From the NCBI GenBank assembly GCA_002914805.1, contig JXTB01000159.1, forward strand, positions 154,783 to 218,782: a DNA stretch of 64,000 nt, written 5' to 3'. Numbering within the stretch: position 1 is the stretch's first letter; each line of letters begins with the position of its first letter. The notes beneath the pieces are model-generated. The model saw only the letters and a program-made list of their open reading frames with translations, did no database searches and was not told the DNA's origin. This DNA is from Parasponia andersonii (Eukaryota > Streptophyta > Magnoliopsida > Rosales > Cannabaceae). Below are positions 47,401-62,154 of this stretch, piece after piece. Both the position numbers and the translations under genes were made by a program.

Positions 47401-50400
47401 ACTTATTTATNGGAGCAGCAGCATCACAATCAGAGCACATTTTTTCTACAGTACAAATATATAATCTGATATTACCTCTTTGTTAGATGTCACATCGGTG
47501 CTATTGTCTTTGGGTCCATTTGTGATTTTCTCACTGCCATAATTTCGCTGATTCATCATCAATTGCTCTTCAAGCTTCTTTATCGATTCCATGTAATCTT
47601 TCTGATATTTCACTCTTTCCTTCTACAAACATGAAAATGTTTTTTGGCAAACAATTTAAACCAATTATAGGCGCTTATTAAATCAGAAGCTCATGTGTTA
47701 AGAAAACAAATGTTTCTTTTCTTGCTTATGAAAGATAATAAAATCAAATGCTATTAGTGAGACAAATTGGCTTCAGAAAAAAAGTTCGAATCAATAGCAT
47801 ATGCCTCTTAAAGCCAATAAATATGTATAATGAAAGATGGAATTTGTGCCTCTAAGCGACTCTCTCACATGCACTTAAAGAGACAAACACAAATTCCAGA
47901 TATATGCTTAGGAAAACGATGCTTGTAGATAAGAATGATACAAATACTTACCTCCAAAGCATCTGCATAAGTCCTCTCAGTCTCAGAAATCTGATTTTGT
48001 GCCTCTAAGGTTATTCTCTCAATTTCATCTTTAAATGCTTTCTGCTGCCTTTCATGTTCTGCAATAAGTTTATCTAATTGTATATCTAGCCTTCTAGATA
48101 AACTTTTGTAGTCAAATTCCTCCTTCAATTTCAACATATTTTCCACCTTCATAGCCTAAAGAGAGAAATTTTAGTAGCTTCTTCAGAATGAACGAATCAA
48201 ATGATGACACTTCAGTGTTATGTTAGCTCAAGACTCCAATAAAATTAGCACATGTTGCTGTCCAGTCACACAATTAAGACTCAAGGACATGAACAAATAT
48301 TCAAGAAAACACTATCGACCCCTCTGCAACTTTAACAGACATACGGTGGATATGCACTGAAGTTATATTTTAGAGAAAGGTACAATCTGCCATAAACCAC
48401 ATGACCACAATCAACTGCACTACAAAGCTTAGGAAAAACACTTTCGGCCACTGCACTCCACTATTAAAAATAGTGCAGCTTGTGCAGAAATAGACTAATG
48501 AAGACTAAGCAACTATCCAACACTGGATCTTTGATATAAAGGGGATAAAAAATGACTTTGAAACACACCCGTTGTCCAAACATAATAGTACTAGCTGTTT
48601 CTCCTCGATGGCGTGGGGAAGGACCAATGGTTATTATTAGCGAAGTTCTTGCTGTGCCTGTTCCACAAGTAGAAAAGAATGATCAATTACCCATTAAGGA
48701 CACTAAAATTTTGACAAAATTGAATTCCAAATGATCATAACAAATGAACAAAGATTGTATTTGTATTTGTCTACTTTTTACCTCCAAAGGAATCCCGAAG
48801 TAATCTTGTTAGCTTTGAATCCCGTACTGGGACATGTGCACTATTTTCTGCCAGTGCATTAATGCACTTCCCTAATGCACTTAAAGAGAGATTGATTGAT
48901 TTCGCTTCCTCTAATGTATGTCCTTCACTTCCTGCAAAACAAATGACAACATAAAAACCTAACATGCGATAGAACAATCTGAAAGTAGAGACTACTTCAA
49001 GTAATCCTGAATGCTCCCCACGCAAGCGTCAAGTCGCAACAAACGCACCGATGAGTTAATCTTTAAACAATTGATTCCAAACCTTGCCTCAAACATAAAG
49101 AAATTCAGATAAATGCATTAGAATTCAAGGCTTTACTGCAAGGATGAGCATGCCAACCACACTGTTTTCAGTTTCCTCATTTTATTTATTATCCTCATAC
49201 TAAAGTTATTTGTATCCAAGAAATCATTCATTACTTCCTCCATGACTGATTGCTCACATTTTATCCTTTATATTTAAGCCTATATTACTTCCCCTAAAAC
49301 ATCTTAAAAATAAAAAATGCAACTTGGTTGGATTTTGCACCGTTAAATATCATTCTAAGAAACTTCTAATTATAATATAAACTGGGAAGAAAGTACTGCC
49401 TCAGATTAAAGCATATACTACATATTTTACAAATATTACTACATCTAAGCTGTCTTACAAATATAAACCAGTCAACAAAGCAAATGATGAGAGAATATTC
49501 TATTTTTCATAAGAGATCCAATCACTCATACCTGACTTGTCTATACGCTCTGAACCAGCAAGATCCACCACAACTAACTTGCCCTTCCGAACTATAGGAG
49601 CCTTTAGAGTTTTAACCATGTGGGAAACATTTTCATTTGAAAGAGTTGGATCTCTTCCTTTTACATGCCTCTTCACATTTACCTGTAGCAGTATATGTGG
49701 TCGTTAATCCTCCAACTTAATCGTTTTAAAAGTTCTAAAAAATGCAGCTGTAGAAAAATCAAGAATCACATGTTAAATTTTACCATTAAAATAGCATGAC
49801 TACGAGAAGATTCAGTATTCAATTTTGTATTTGCAGCAAAACGGTGAGCTTCTCCTAGTCTTAATAGTTCCACAAAACTCTGCTGGTCCCTAATATCAAC
49901 TATTGTAGCCCCAGGTAGAGATACATCTCCAGTTTTTGGGTCTTCCATTATCGAAATGTTATCATTTGCGGGATCAAGAAGGTCCTGAATTGTCTCCATA
50001 TAAAGCTGCACTCATGCATAAAAAACTAGGTCTTAGAAAAAAGATAAAGCTTGTAAAAGAATCCCAAGTATTAATACAAAATTTTCAAATAATGAAACAA
50101 GTTTGATTAGTTATGAAGTCAAATATCTGACAAGTATTAATGAAACAGTTATGACTGTAAAGGAAAAACAATGATAAAATTTGCTTTGAAATTTAACAAC
50201 CTGCAAATAGGAAACTGACACAGAATCAGTCTCTAGAGAAATATCTGCCAAAATGTCCTCCATTGCACGCACCATTATTCCACGGGCAGCTGTGTCTTCC
50301 TCTCCAAGAAATCCAAGAGTATATGTTTTGCCAGTACCGGTTTGCCCATATGCCATGACTGTCCCATTATAACCATCCAGGACACTCTGAGAAAAGAAAA

Positions 50401-52098
50401 TTAGAAAGTGGCTCATCACGGGAAGAAATATCTACGAAAATGTAAGATGTTCCTGTAATGCAAGTGCTAAGGGCAAGATTATAATGAAAGGTTTCATGTA
50501 TGTGCACCTCCACAACAGGCTTTGCCACAACTTCATAAACACGTTTTTGGGATGCAAACTCAGTGAGAACCTCATCAAACTCAAATGTATCAGAGTCCCA
50601 ATTGTTTTTCCGTAGTTTCAACCTTTTAAGCTGAAAAATACAAGGGAAAATAAGATAATTTCATTTTCCATGAGCATCAGAGAATACTGTCTGGAGATTG
50701 TTTGCTACCAAAACACCAGATATAGCAGGTTACCTCGGGCTGTAATTCCACACAATCAGCAAAGTCAGCATCCGCTATCGATTCCTCTGAATTTCGGGGT
50801 CGCAATCTTACAGCTACTCGGACTCTTCCTGGAACTACATCCGCGTATGGAACAATATAAGATGAACATAAAGAACAATCTAAATATGTTTTTTAAACAT
50901 AAGCATATTAAGAAAAGGGAACGACAATGGCATCCCTTTAGTTGGAGACAACTACACGAGTACAATAATGGGACAACCAACCAAAAAAATATGGATTAAG
51001 ACTACTATGATAATTTTATGATATAAACGACAAGATCTTTTTTCTACTTAATAAGGAGAACATTTCCCTTGAAAATACTAAATTAGCATTTGAACAATTT
51101 AAATTGTAAGCAGGAAATAGAAATATTGATAATCTGTAAAAGTGCCATACAAATTTAAAAGAAAAAAACGTATTGATCAATATTAAAACCCCAAGTCTCG
51201 ATTTTGAGAAACTATGAGAAAATCATTGCGCAAAAAATATAAGTAAAAAGGGATTTTTCAGCCTTCTGCACGAAAATCAGATTATTGGCCTTCTTTCCTT
51301 TTTGGCTAAGAAAATTCGGCTCGTTATTAACTACTCTACGAATTCATCCTTGAACGACTATGCCATTTCTGCAATCAGAAAGTGATTCCAGGTGCCATTT
51401 GCACAGGCATACATTGAGTAACTGTACAACATCGTTGCTAATCCATAAGGGGAAAAAAAAATACCAAAATCTTATACAAATTCAGAAATTGCATCTACAT
51501 CCAACTCACAAGCAATCCAATTTCACCAGACCCAAAAGTGCATCCTGGCTAAGAAAGACTTTGTCCATCGACAGGAAAGTGATAACACTAACCTACAATT
51601 CAGAATCCAACAATTTCATGTTTAACATCTTGGAGAAGTAAGCCATGACGCCCCAGTTTCCAGTTGCAAGCAAAGTCTAAAACTCTACCAAAATGAGCCA
51701 AATGCCTATTTGGTCATTGGGGGGAGAAGAAAAGAAAACATCCCTTTTTTTTGTTTTAGCCATTAAACCATCATAGTAGTACATTACTATTCACATTTCT
51801 ACTATACTCAAACCAGAAGCAATCATATGAAATGGGAGAACCAAGATCTCGATAATATTCTCAAAATAAAAACAGAACAAGACCAGAAAAACCCACCTCC
51901 GGCATCGTCCTTGGCAGCTGCAGCAGGGGCGGCTCCAATGGAGCCAGTACTGCTGCGGCGGACCCCACCAGAAGCGGACAAAGGCTTGGATTTGACAGAA
52001 GAAGACTTGGGATTGGAGTTAACAGAGAGAGGTCTATCCACCTTGAGTGAGCTTCTCTGAGTTCCATTCCGGTAATTATAGCCACCAGAAGCAGCCAT
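44444..52098 (-). CDS. KIN-UA: armadillo-repeat kinesin, KIN-UA/ARK3 type, 19 exons
   Basis: Nineteen exons with GT-AG borders join in frame to 917 residues: 52098-51897, 50834-50734, 50630-50508, 50386-50201, 50005-49784, 49682-49532, 48931-48782, 48657-48569, 48155-47952, 47622-47476, 46859-46731, 46607-46476, 46242-46104, 46000-45908, 45584-45459, 45339-45214, 45080-44937, 44815-44687, 44604-44444. A Ser-rich head (1-67) precedes the motor (about 69-410) with P-loop GQTGTGKT (156-163), switch I NTESSRSH (267-274) and switch II DLAGSER (318-324). Coiled coil covers about 411-612, and armadillo repeats with GGL-SLLMLL and AAGAIANL cover about 659-900. Plant ARK kinesins bind growing microtubule ends and shape tip growth and cell form. 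The ends and armadillo region fit KIN-UA better than KIN-UB. One N (47411) falls in intron 10. Confidence 0.94.
47411..47411. other. single ambiguous base
   Basis: One N within intron 10 of the kinesin gene; no effect on coding sequence. Confidence 1.
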
Positions 52099-52116
52099 TG
52101 AGAACAACAACAACAA

Positions 52117-54014
52117 CTGCTACTCACTAGTATTCAAAAACTCAAAAACACCATAGACAAAGAATGTGAGCTCATAATAGAAAAAACCCAGAAAAGCTCA
52201 AACTCCGAAAATTTGGAAACTAGAAGGGGAAAACAAAAAACCCAGAAAGGAAAACCCAAGTGGGTATGGTGAAATTGAAGAAAAACCCAGAAAGTGTTGA
52301 GCTTTGAAATGGCTGTATTTGAATGTAGAGAGGTTATTACTTGCTTTAGCTTTTAGCAGCAAAGTGATTTAGGTAGTAGTGGACCGTGGAGTGGCCTAGA
52401 TCGTGTTAGACGTGACTCAGATAAATTCGGGCCTTAATTAACTTTTGCTTATTATTAAGCTAAACTATACTAGTAGAAAGCTTAATACACCTACTACTAC
52501 CGTAAATAGAGTGAAGTGTGAGAGAATTAAGGATATGAGAAGACGTTTAAAGTAATTTTTTTGTTCTTCACTTTAAACTGATTTTGATTTTTGTTTTTTT
52601 TTTTTCGCTCGCACACACGCAGACTTGTGGGGCCCGGATCTTTCTCAAATCTCAACTCAACCTATTTAATATGTGAGATAAAAGTACAAAAATAACCTTC
52701 TTTATTTTCAATTTTACCCTGCCTCCTTTTTTTTTTAGTACTTTTTAATTCAAGAACATTTTTATTACTTTTTATTTCTTGAGTTCGCGTGCCAAATATG
52801 AATACGAAGATGATGCTTGATGTTTTATGAAAATGAGATTCAAATATTTGTAATTAAAAGAAAGGACCTTCGAGCGAAAAAATAATAAAAATTTAAAGAA
52901 AGAACATAGCTTATTTGTAAGACCATCTCCAACGCAAAGTTTATAGTATTTGGGATTTAAAAAATAGTAGAATGATTAAGTTTGGCACCAAATTTTAATG
53001 TTTATTCCAATGCATAATGTTATTTAATGTTGGAATGTGAACTTAATTATGTAGATGCGTATCGCCTGATGCAAGAACTACCCTCATGCAATATCTGACA
53101 TCGCATACATGAAAGTATAGTACAAGTATTTTGAATGTTTCACACATGTGATTTGGTTACCCTAGTTCTTCTAATGTAAGAAGGACATTAGGAATCCGAT
53201 TTAAGTTGAATAAGATCACAATTTACAAAATGCGTGTAAGAAGGAGACTAGGGAGCTTATTTAAGTAGAATGAGATGGTAATTAATTACAAGGTGCATGA
53301 GCTATAAGTTTTTCTTGTAATTCTTCTTTCTTATTCTCTTTTTTAATATTATAATAATAACCTAAGACTGAAAATGGACATAACTCTCACATTCAATATT
53401 CAATATGAACCACATTATAAGTCTTGTGTGTGATAATTTTTATTTTTTATTTTATTATTTTTGATAATGACGGATTAGGGTCTTTAATTCATAAAATTTG
53501 AAATGTTTTGATGCTTTATAACATTTAAAATGTTTGATTGAGCTTTAAAAGTGTAAAAGAAATTCATTGAGCGTAAGAAAGTATGGATTTTGATAATTTT
53601 AAAATATGACAATAAAGTAAAAGTTAATTGAAATTCAAAAATTGACGTATGTTATACTAAATACTCACAAATGCTTTCTTTTTTATTTTCCCCTTAATAT
53701 TAAAACAGTTTTACAACAATTATTATCATTAGTCATATGTAATAATATATTTTTTAACGTCTTGAAGGCATTGGATAAACAACAGTCGATAACAATTATT
53801 GATTACGTTGTTCGCGCACAATGTACATGCATGAATTTGGAATTATATGACATGCAACGTGATTAGACGTTATATATTACGAATAATCGAAACTTTAATT
53901 TATTGTTTTGTACTTTTGCAACAATTCATCTTTTTATATTTTCTAATCCTTAATGAAATAAAGCATGAAGATTTTCAAAATAAAAAAGAAAATAAACTCT
54001 TGTCTTTGCTCGGC

Positions 54015-54070
<56 letters not shown>

Positions 54071-55791
54071 TAATTTAGTAGGTTTTTTTTCTTTATAAAT
54101 ATCATTTTGGTCAATAAATTTATTTTTATATATTTTTTTATATTAAAATATAAGAAAAAAATAACAATAATAATATGTATTTTTTATACACTTTATTATA
54201 ATCGTATACACAGTTAAAAAAATATAAATTAACAACTTATATATATCCTTCTCGTTTAAAAACTATTCTTTTTCCTTTAAAAAAAAAAAAGTGTCATTTC
54301 ATAAGCTGTTATTGTTAATGTCTCAACGCAAACTACTAGCCAATAAGAAAGAAAGGTTCAATTGTGCAAACGGTGCTTTTACTCCATATATTCCAGAGTT
54401 TTGTCCCCACTATATGTATTGAGGCTTTGTGATTTTATGACCTTGTCCCTCTTTTTTTTTTTTTTTTTTATTTCACACTTTTAGACAAATATATTTATCT
54501 TTTAAAACTCTTCACAAAATGAAAGAACAAGTACAGCCACAATCTATAACCCTCGACATTACAGTTAACAACGCAAAAAGAATACTTTGTAGAAAACTCT
54601 TAAAAGTTAGAATTTTTACTAAAAATCACTTTCAAAATCATTTAATTTCCGGAGTTTTTGTATGCCTTTTCCTTATTGTCATTTGCTGTTAATTTTTCTT
54701 CGCAACTTGTTGCATGTTATTATTCTTATCTTAATTTTCTTTTCTTTTTTTTTTTTTAATGACGAGGTCTCATAATGAATCATAGTTCTTAATGTTGCTG
54801 AAGTACAAATGTACTTAATACTTAAAGATTCCAAAAGAACAGTACACATTTATCATAATTCATGTGACAATTATAATAGATTTTCGTTATATTTATCTAA
54901 CTGTTTAAATAAACTGACCGCATGCTCTAAATTCTAACCAAATATATCCGTATTAATGAGGGAAGTAATTAACGTTTTGCAAACAAATTACAGTCCTGAT
55001 GAGTTTGTAAATTGATTCTTTTAATTAATTCCAAATAATATCATTGCATGAAGAACGACAACGCACTAATCCCGACGCGTGCTTTGAAACTAATATTACA
55101 TAAAGGAAAGCATTACTATTAATAAAATTTGAGTTGAATTTGTTTTTAAAATTAAAACCACAAGTAGCATCAAGAAATCCATAAGAGTAATAGTAGAGAG
55201 TAATATTAGAGACACAAAAACTTGTACCAATAATATGATATTATTTTTAATCATATAATTTTAAATAATATTATCCCATTTTGAGATAAAATATTGTGAT
55301 TGAACATAATATCACGTCTGTAAATTTTTTGCCCAAAATTTTGGTGTCTAGCATTACTTAAATCAAAAACATTCTGTCGTCCTATTGACCATTCCCTGCC
55401 CAACAAGCCTAAGAACGACAAAACTATTACCACAAATTCGTGTTTCGAGTAAAAACAATAATAATAATCATCATTCGTCCTTTCAAGAAAATAATAATAA
55501 TAACCATTCGTTGTGGTCATAATTATATCATCAACTGTATCAACTGCCATTTTTTAAAACCTGATAAATTATGAGACAGCTGCATAAATGGGCGCTCAGC
55601 GTTTGAAACTTAATTTGATAAACAGTATTGAGCGAAACGGAATATAGTACAAAAGGAAAAAAGCTGATTAAATAGAATATATATATATATATATATATAT
55701 GAATGAGCAATCTTTACTCGGAGAGAAAGCTTTTAAAAGGAAAATAATATCAAAAGTGAGAAAAGGAGGGCCTATTGAAAACAATTTTTAA

Positions 55792-55830
<39 letters not shown>

Positions 55831-58800
55831 TTACTAATAAAATTTTGAATCTAAATGGTGCCAAAAATATGTTGCAACTACTGACCTCTCTTAGTATAAA
55901 AATTAATATAAGATAGACTTGAAAAGTTGTGTTCCGTTTTCAAATGGTAACACTTGAATCTATAAAGAAGATCACTTTGCAGGCCACTCCTTCATGTTAT
56001 GTCATATAATCGTGGGGACAATGGAAAGACAAAGCCCAAAGTTATCCCATAATTTAAAGATGGAGTTCGTACATATGCATACATATATATATATATATAT
56101 ATAACTCAGTCTTTATTATTTCAGTATTTCTTTCTGACTCGATACGATACCTAAAAAGAAAAAGGAGACTTTATCAGTCAAGGTTGTACCCACCGAAAAT
56201 TGCAAGAGGAAATATTGTACCACATTCTATGTATTTCATGATCCGTAACACTAGAAAGAAACTGAGTGGTACAATCAAATCTTTCAAATGCTATTTATCA
56301 TATGCATGCTTGTTCAGTCCCATATATATATATATAAATATATATATGTATAGATATGTACATACATATCTTGTGTGTGGTAATTTTCCTAGATTATATT
56401 CTCACACAGAATTTGCAGCCTAGTTACAAATTAGAGTAATGGGACTCCTTCAGATCAAGTAGGCAGTACTGCCTCAGAAGCTGGTAATTGGAAATCTCTA
56501 TTAATATTCAGCGATGAAATTTCTATCCACGTTAGAGTTGGTGACTTAAATTATGTTCTAATCCGAAATTTTGCAGTACAATATATGTGGTATTTTGTAA
56601 TTGTGAGAATTTTGAGATTTGTGATAGAAATAGAGAGATAAGGCAGTATTTTATTAGACGGAGATAGAGAATGTTTTGTTGTGTCGTTTTTCATCCGTAC
56701 ACATATATAATTTAGAGTTTTGAAATTTTATATATTTTAGTTTTGACTATATAATATTTTATCTTCTGTATCTTATTTTCGATGTAGTGAAATTTTCTCA
56801 TTTTTTAATGATTTATTTCTAATTATGATTTTCAACTTAACTCTGTGCGTTTTTTTTTCATTCTTTTATTGATTATCATTCGATAATTCCTGACACAAAC
56901 TTTGGAAGATAGATTTGACAAAACTTCATCGAAAAGACATCATTTAATATTAATTGAAAATTCTCAATCCTTGTTGCAGATCTATATAAAATTTACACAA
57001 ACCAAATCATAAGAAATATTTTGAAGGCTTAAATCATCTTAAAACATCTTGAAACTTAATAAAAATCAGGTTCTTTTTTTTCTTTGAAAGCATAAAAATC
57101 AGGTTTGAAGGCAATGTAAATGCTTCAGCACTTGATTGTATTTATTAACTGTTTTTCACTCAAATTATTGGACTCGAATCTGGTTTTTCACTTTAAAAGG
57201 CTATTTAACTCTAGATTGGTATTTTGGTCTGTTTTGGTCCAAATGGAATATCTTTTTAGAAAAACATTAGAAGCTGTTATTTTCCACTTAAAAGTATAAT
57301 GGAGAAAGTTTAATAAAATTTCTCATATATAATTATACAATAGCACATTTAGTTCCACTGATTCTCTAATTAAACGAATTAACATGAGTTTTAATTGCTT
57401 GCTTAACGTCAATAAAATAATCCTCGCCGATAATTAAGCTCTATTAATTCATAGAAAGTGAAAGATGTTGCTGAACAATATGTAGCAACACGGAATTCTA
57501 CAAAACCCGGACCTAAGTTATAGCTTAGTTACATCACACCACGTGAGCATTACGAAGACAAACTAACTATTTACAAACTTGTATATGTATAATTAGAACA
57601 CATGCGTATATCTCTATAGCCATAAGAACCAAAGACAAGAAATTAAAATGGTGGAAATATCACAAATTGAGAAATGGGACATGATCAAAAAGTGACAACT
57701 ACATGCAATAAAAGGAAAGATTCATACGTACACATATATTTGCACTAATTAATAAATTTATCTAATGGGTCATTAGCCAGGGACCACTGTGCATTAGTAC
57801 AATATAGTCCAATGAGATAACCATGATTTTCAGCAGCCACCCACAAAATTAATTTTCTTTTTTTTTTTTTTTACAAAAAAAGGAAAAGAGAGATGAACAT
57901 GGTTACATATTGAGCTGTCTATATATTGAATTTCTCATGACATCATGATTATCAGTTCAATTATATATATTCTCTTTGCGATGGGGAAATATGGGAAGTA
58001 ATGTTGTATTTCATTTTAGTTTCTAAAAGGCGGGAAGCCTAGGGAATGAGGAAAGAGAGAAAGAAAGTTCATGTCCTCAAATTGATGAAGAGGACCATAT
58101 ATAAATAACCACCACAATATGATGATTAGCGATGTTTGAATGCAAAATCAAATTAAAGTTAGATTTTGAGAGAGGGAGAAGGCAGTGTTCTCCACCATGG
58201 TGGGCCTTTAGGGTATCTTTTGTCTTTCCTTACTTTCTCTTTGCTTGATAAGGATAAGTCACTTTAAAAAGTTCCAAAGTTCAGGTCAGTGGTCCTCAAA
58301 AATGTGTTTAGAAGTAGAGCATGATCATATATACATACGATATAAACCTTAAATTGTCATATATACATATATACACAAACATTTTAATATTGTTGCTCAC
58401 ACCTAATTTCACATGAATTGTTGCGGAAGATAATCAATATGGTGCTTTCTAGCTAATATATCAAGTTATTAGTTGATCAATCATACATCGTTTTAGCAAC
58501 TGAGGTCTAGGCAAACCATGTGGCTTCATATATAGTTGAAGACTTACAATCCTCCCAAAATAAATAAATAAATAAAAGGCTCAAAGAACCTCTAAGATTG
58601 AGACAGTTACTACCTTAATTAAGAATACGAACATTAACTACTTAATATTGCAATAAAATTGATTAATTATACCATTTATTCAAAAGATTAAGAAAATTAA
58701 TTAGAATCAATTCCTATGAAGCTTCATGTGGCATATAATATATCCTCCACTTGAAGCTGGTCAGAGAAACTTAATTAGTACGGTTGAGTTTAGCATTCGG

Positions 58801-61800
58801 AGAGGGATTGCCCTAATTAGGAGCAGAGTGGCATAGGCAGATACAAGAGTAATGGGCAGTGTGTTTTAAGCCACAAGTTGGAACAAGCAATGGGGACCTT
58901 GTACTTGTACTAATCCATACACACAATACACACTTTTAGCTAGTCTTACTTTGAAAACAATGAAAAATAAGTGTTATCATTTATATTTAGATTGTGAAAT
59001 TTATGTAATTTTCCACGCCAAAGAAAGACTGGCACCTTCATTTTTCCCCCTCATACTTGATTAATGCTGAGTTAGAACCTAAAAATCACAATCAGAACTT
59101 AATAAACCTAATTTGTATAAGTAATTATGGGTTTATTTAGGATTGATCATGGTTGTTGCTCTTAGCTTTTAAAAACGGTTCGCAAAAAAATTAAGATTGC
59201 AAGGCGTTTGGCAAGTTCCTATTTTTGGTGAACAGATTTTCAAAGTTGCTATATAACTGTTAATTTAGATAAAATTTAAAATAAAAATTACTTTTCAAAC
59301 TTGATTCTGTTTTTATAATACAAATTGTTTAAATTATTTAAAATATTATTTTACAATACACATAACTTATAATTCACCGAACATTTGGATATTATTTTTA
59401 GATAACACAATAATTTTATAAATTAAATTTAACAAACGCCTAAAAACTTTTGTTCCTACAGATGCTTTTTGCTTGCTCACAGTATAACTACAGGTAAACC
59501 ACAGCACAACTGCCACACAATACACTAATACCGAACTGGTTCTATATACAATATTCTTTGGTAATTAGTCATATTGTAAACAACATATATTGAATGCAAA
59601 AGATGAGTACCATATAGTACACCGCATAAAAACATTGGAATTCAAGTCCATTCAACTAATTAATAATTAAACAAGTCGTTGCCTAATATGGCCAGGTGTA
59701 CACATATTTGTGAATCTAGAAATATTATTGTGAAAGCTTTTTGAGGTTCTGTGCCTATAATGTAACTAGTCAGTAAATACTTCTCGTGTCCCATGTGTCC
59801 TTCCAACACATGTGCACCTAATTTTAGATACACGCAAACTATATGACCCAATCTCCAACTTTTTTTTTCTTTTACCTAACCCAAAGTAACCAGAGCCAAA
59901 AATTTAATTAGGTCACAGACAACATTATTGAAAACAACTCCTCTGCAACTACTCTCTCTTTCATAGCTATGAATTTTTATTTGCATCTTAGAATCTTATT
60001 TTATGCAAAAAAAGGCCGCAATTAGTAATCAATTTTGTAAGCCATTGTCGATATGGTTTTGGACACAAATATGGGCTAGCTCAGAATCAAGTTCACAGGC
60101 CCTTTAGAAAAATAGTAGGTCCAAGTATAACTTCCTCACCTTAATTCATACTTGAAAACATTTATGTTGGAATATATAATACCAGATCGATCACAAAAGA
60201 ACAAGTATGGTTTACTTAGAATATGACATACGTTTTGAGAAGATCTCAACCGTTCACTATACTTCGGGGAAAAAAAGGCAAAAAAAAAAAAAATAATAAA
60301 TAAATAAATAAATAAGTGTTCCCACTCGACACCGAGCGAGTGTAGTATCTTTGGGTAAAATGTTTGCATTGAAACTGAATTATGGTCTATGGTGAATGCT
60401 AGAGGGTTGGCATAAGCTTTAGGTAGAGAGTTTTTCTTTGATTGTTGTTAATTTATTGGATTCGGGATCTTGTGACATTCCTTGGGCGAATACTCAACAA
60501 TTGTCAAAAAGTCCTTGCGTTGTCTAGGTGTATAACAATTCAATTTTTTTTTTTTTATGTATGAAACTAATTTTTGTGCAGATAAATTAGCTTCTCTTTG
60601 AGTAGAAATCTCGGTAGGATCTAGTGGTCTTTTGTTCCTTGCGCTCTTTGTCTATGAGTTAATAAGGACTATTTAGGATGTACCATTTTATAAGTTTGGT
60701 TTGATCTCTGCTTTTATAATAATCCTCCTTTGAGGAGGTGCACTCATTTAAAAAAAAAAAAAAAAAGAAAAGAAAAAGGAGAGTGGTAACCATATACTAA
60801 CATTAAGATAAAGTGCTCCAAGCCTTTCCCAAGAACCTTTGTTTGTGAAAAAAAAGACGTTAACCTACGGTTGTGCACAACCTAATCATAAACATAGTGA
60901 ATGAACTACAATTAAGTGAGACAAAAGAGAATGACGATCTTAATTTGCGGCCGTAGTAGATTAACAAGCTACAATCTTTAAAATAAAATAATGATAAGAA
61001 AAATATGATTGTGTGTATTCGAATTTAAGACTATGTTAAGAAAAAGAGTGACTGGCGATTATGACATGCTTAATATGACAATTTACTATGAAGACAAACT
61101 TACTGAGACTTATTCCACGCGACAGCATTATTATTATTACCACTATTATTCTATTTTCTTTTCTTTTCTTTTTCGGGTAAGGAATAGTTATATATATATG
61201 TAGAGAGAGAGAGATTTGAAGAGTGACCACGTGTTGTACCTGCTATATGGAATATAAGAACTGGTCAAGAAATACAATGACTCCATAAGGGGACCTAATA
61301 ATAAGCATGCATAAGCAAGGTTGAGGATTAAGGAACGGTAATGAAAAGACCCTTTATTGGAAGATGCATAAAGCCTTATTAATTATTAAATAACAACTAT
61401 GACCAATTTCTAAATATTCAAGAAGCCCATATAGCCACTAGCCAGGAAGCTCTCCCTTAATTTCTTTCTACATAAGGGATTATATATATATACAACTGGA
61501 GAGTGGAACCTTAGCCCACAAGATCAGGTTTAATAATCCTACCAAATGTTGACTATTTCAAACACATTCATCTTATTCTTATTCGGAAAAAAAAAAAAAA
61601 AAGAAAGAAAGAGGGAGAGAGACATTCGTTTGTCATTAGTCAATTTCGAATAAGTTACGCTCCGGCATTTATAGATATTTTATTATTTGGTCCAAAAAGG
61701 TAGCCACTTTCCCCTTAAGGCAAATATATTTTTTTTTTTTTTTTGTGGAAAGCCAAATATATCGACCCTTTTAGCAATATACAAAAGGTTGCATATCATG

Positions 61801-62154
61801 GTGAAAACGATTTCAATTTTCAAATGAAAAACAATACAAGATAATATGAAGATTAAGAAAAATGAAACAGATTAAAGTTCAGAAATTAGTCGATATATTC
61901 ATAATCGAAACAAACCATTGCCAAGAGTCATTCCGAATTATTATTGAATAAAACCAAACAAACCCCAACCTCCAATCCCACCCATGCAACCCAACGTCCC
62001 TACCAACCCAACCCAACCCAACCCAACCCAATTCAACTCGATGCATTTTCGGAAAATCCCCATTAAACCCTACCCATCAAAATTAAAATTAAAATCAAAT
62101 TTTAAAATAAAAAAAAAAATCCAGAAATTTCATTAATATTCAGGTCATAGAAAA
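52117..62154. other. ten-kilobase gene-empty AT-rich region
   Basis: I see no supported protein gene, tRNA or known microRNA precursor. Frames at 53642-54098, 55251-55550, 56184-56423, 59660-59851, 60136-60369 and 61009-61230 have no domain and many are built from TA repeats. There are (TA)n runs at about 54019-54064, 55679-55700 and 55801-55826, and an AACCC-type short repeat at 62005-62030. A TATATAAATA box stands at 58098-58107 without an obvious gene behind it. A GACCATCTCCAACGC motif at 52921 resembles ends of common plant MITEs. Confidence 0.5.
54019..54064. repeat. (TA)n microsatellite
   Basis: About 22 TA units inside the gene-empty region. Confidence 0.95.

Noticed and set aside
51360..51641. 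93-codon plus-strand frame in kinesin intron 1
   Set aside because: No domain and no evidence of a nested gene.
52117..62154. Known microRNA precursors, tRNA or snoRNA genes in the gene-empty region
   Set aside because: I read for common mature microRNA sequences and tRNA B-box motifs and saw none; a proper search (Infernal, tRNAscan) was not possible here.
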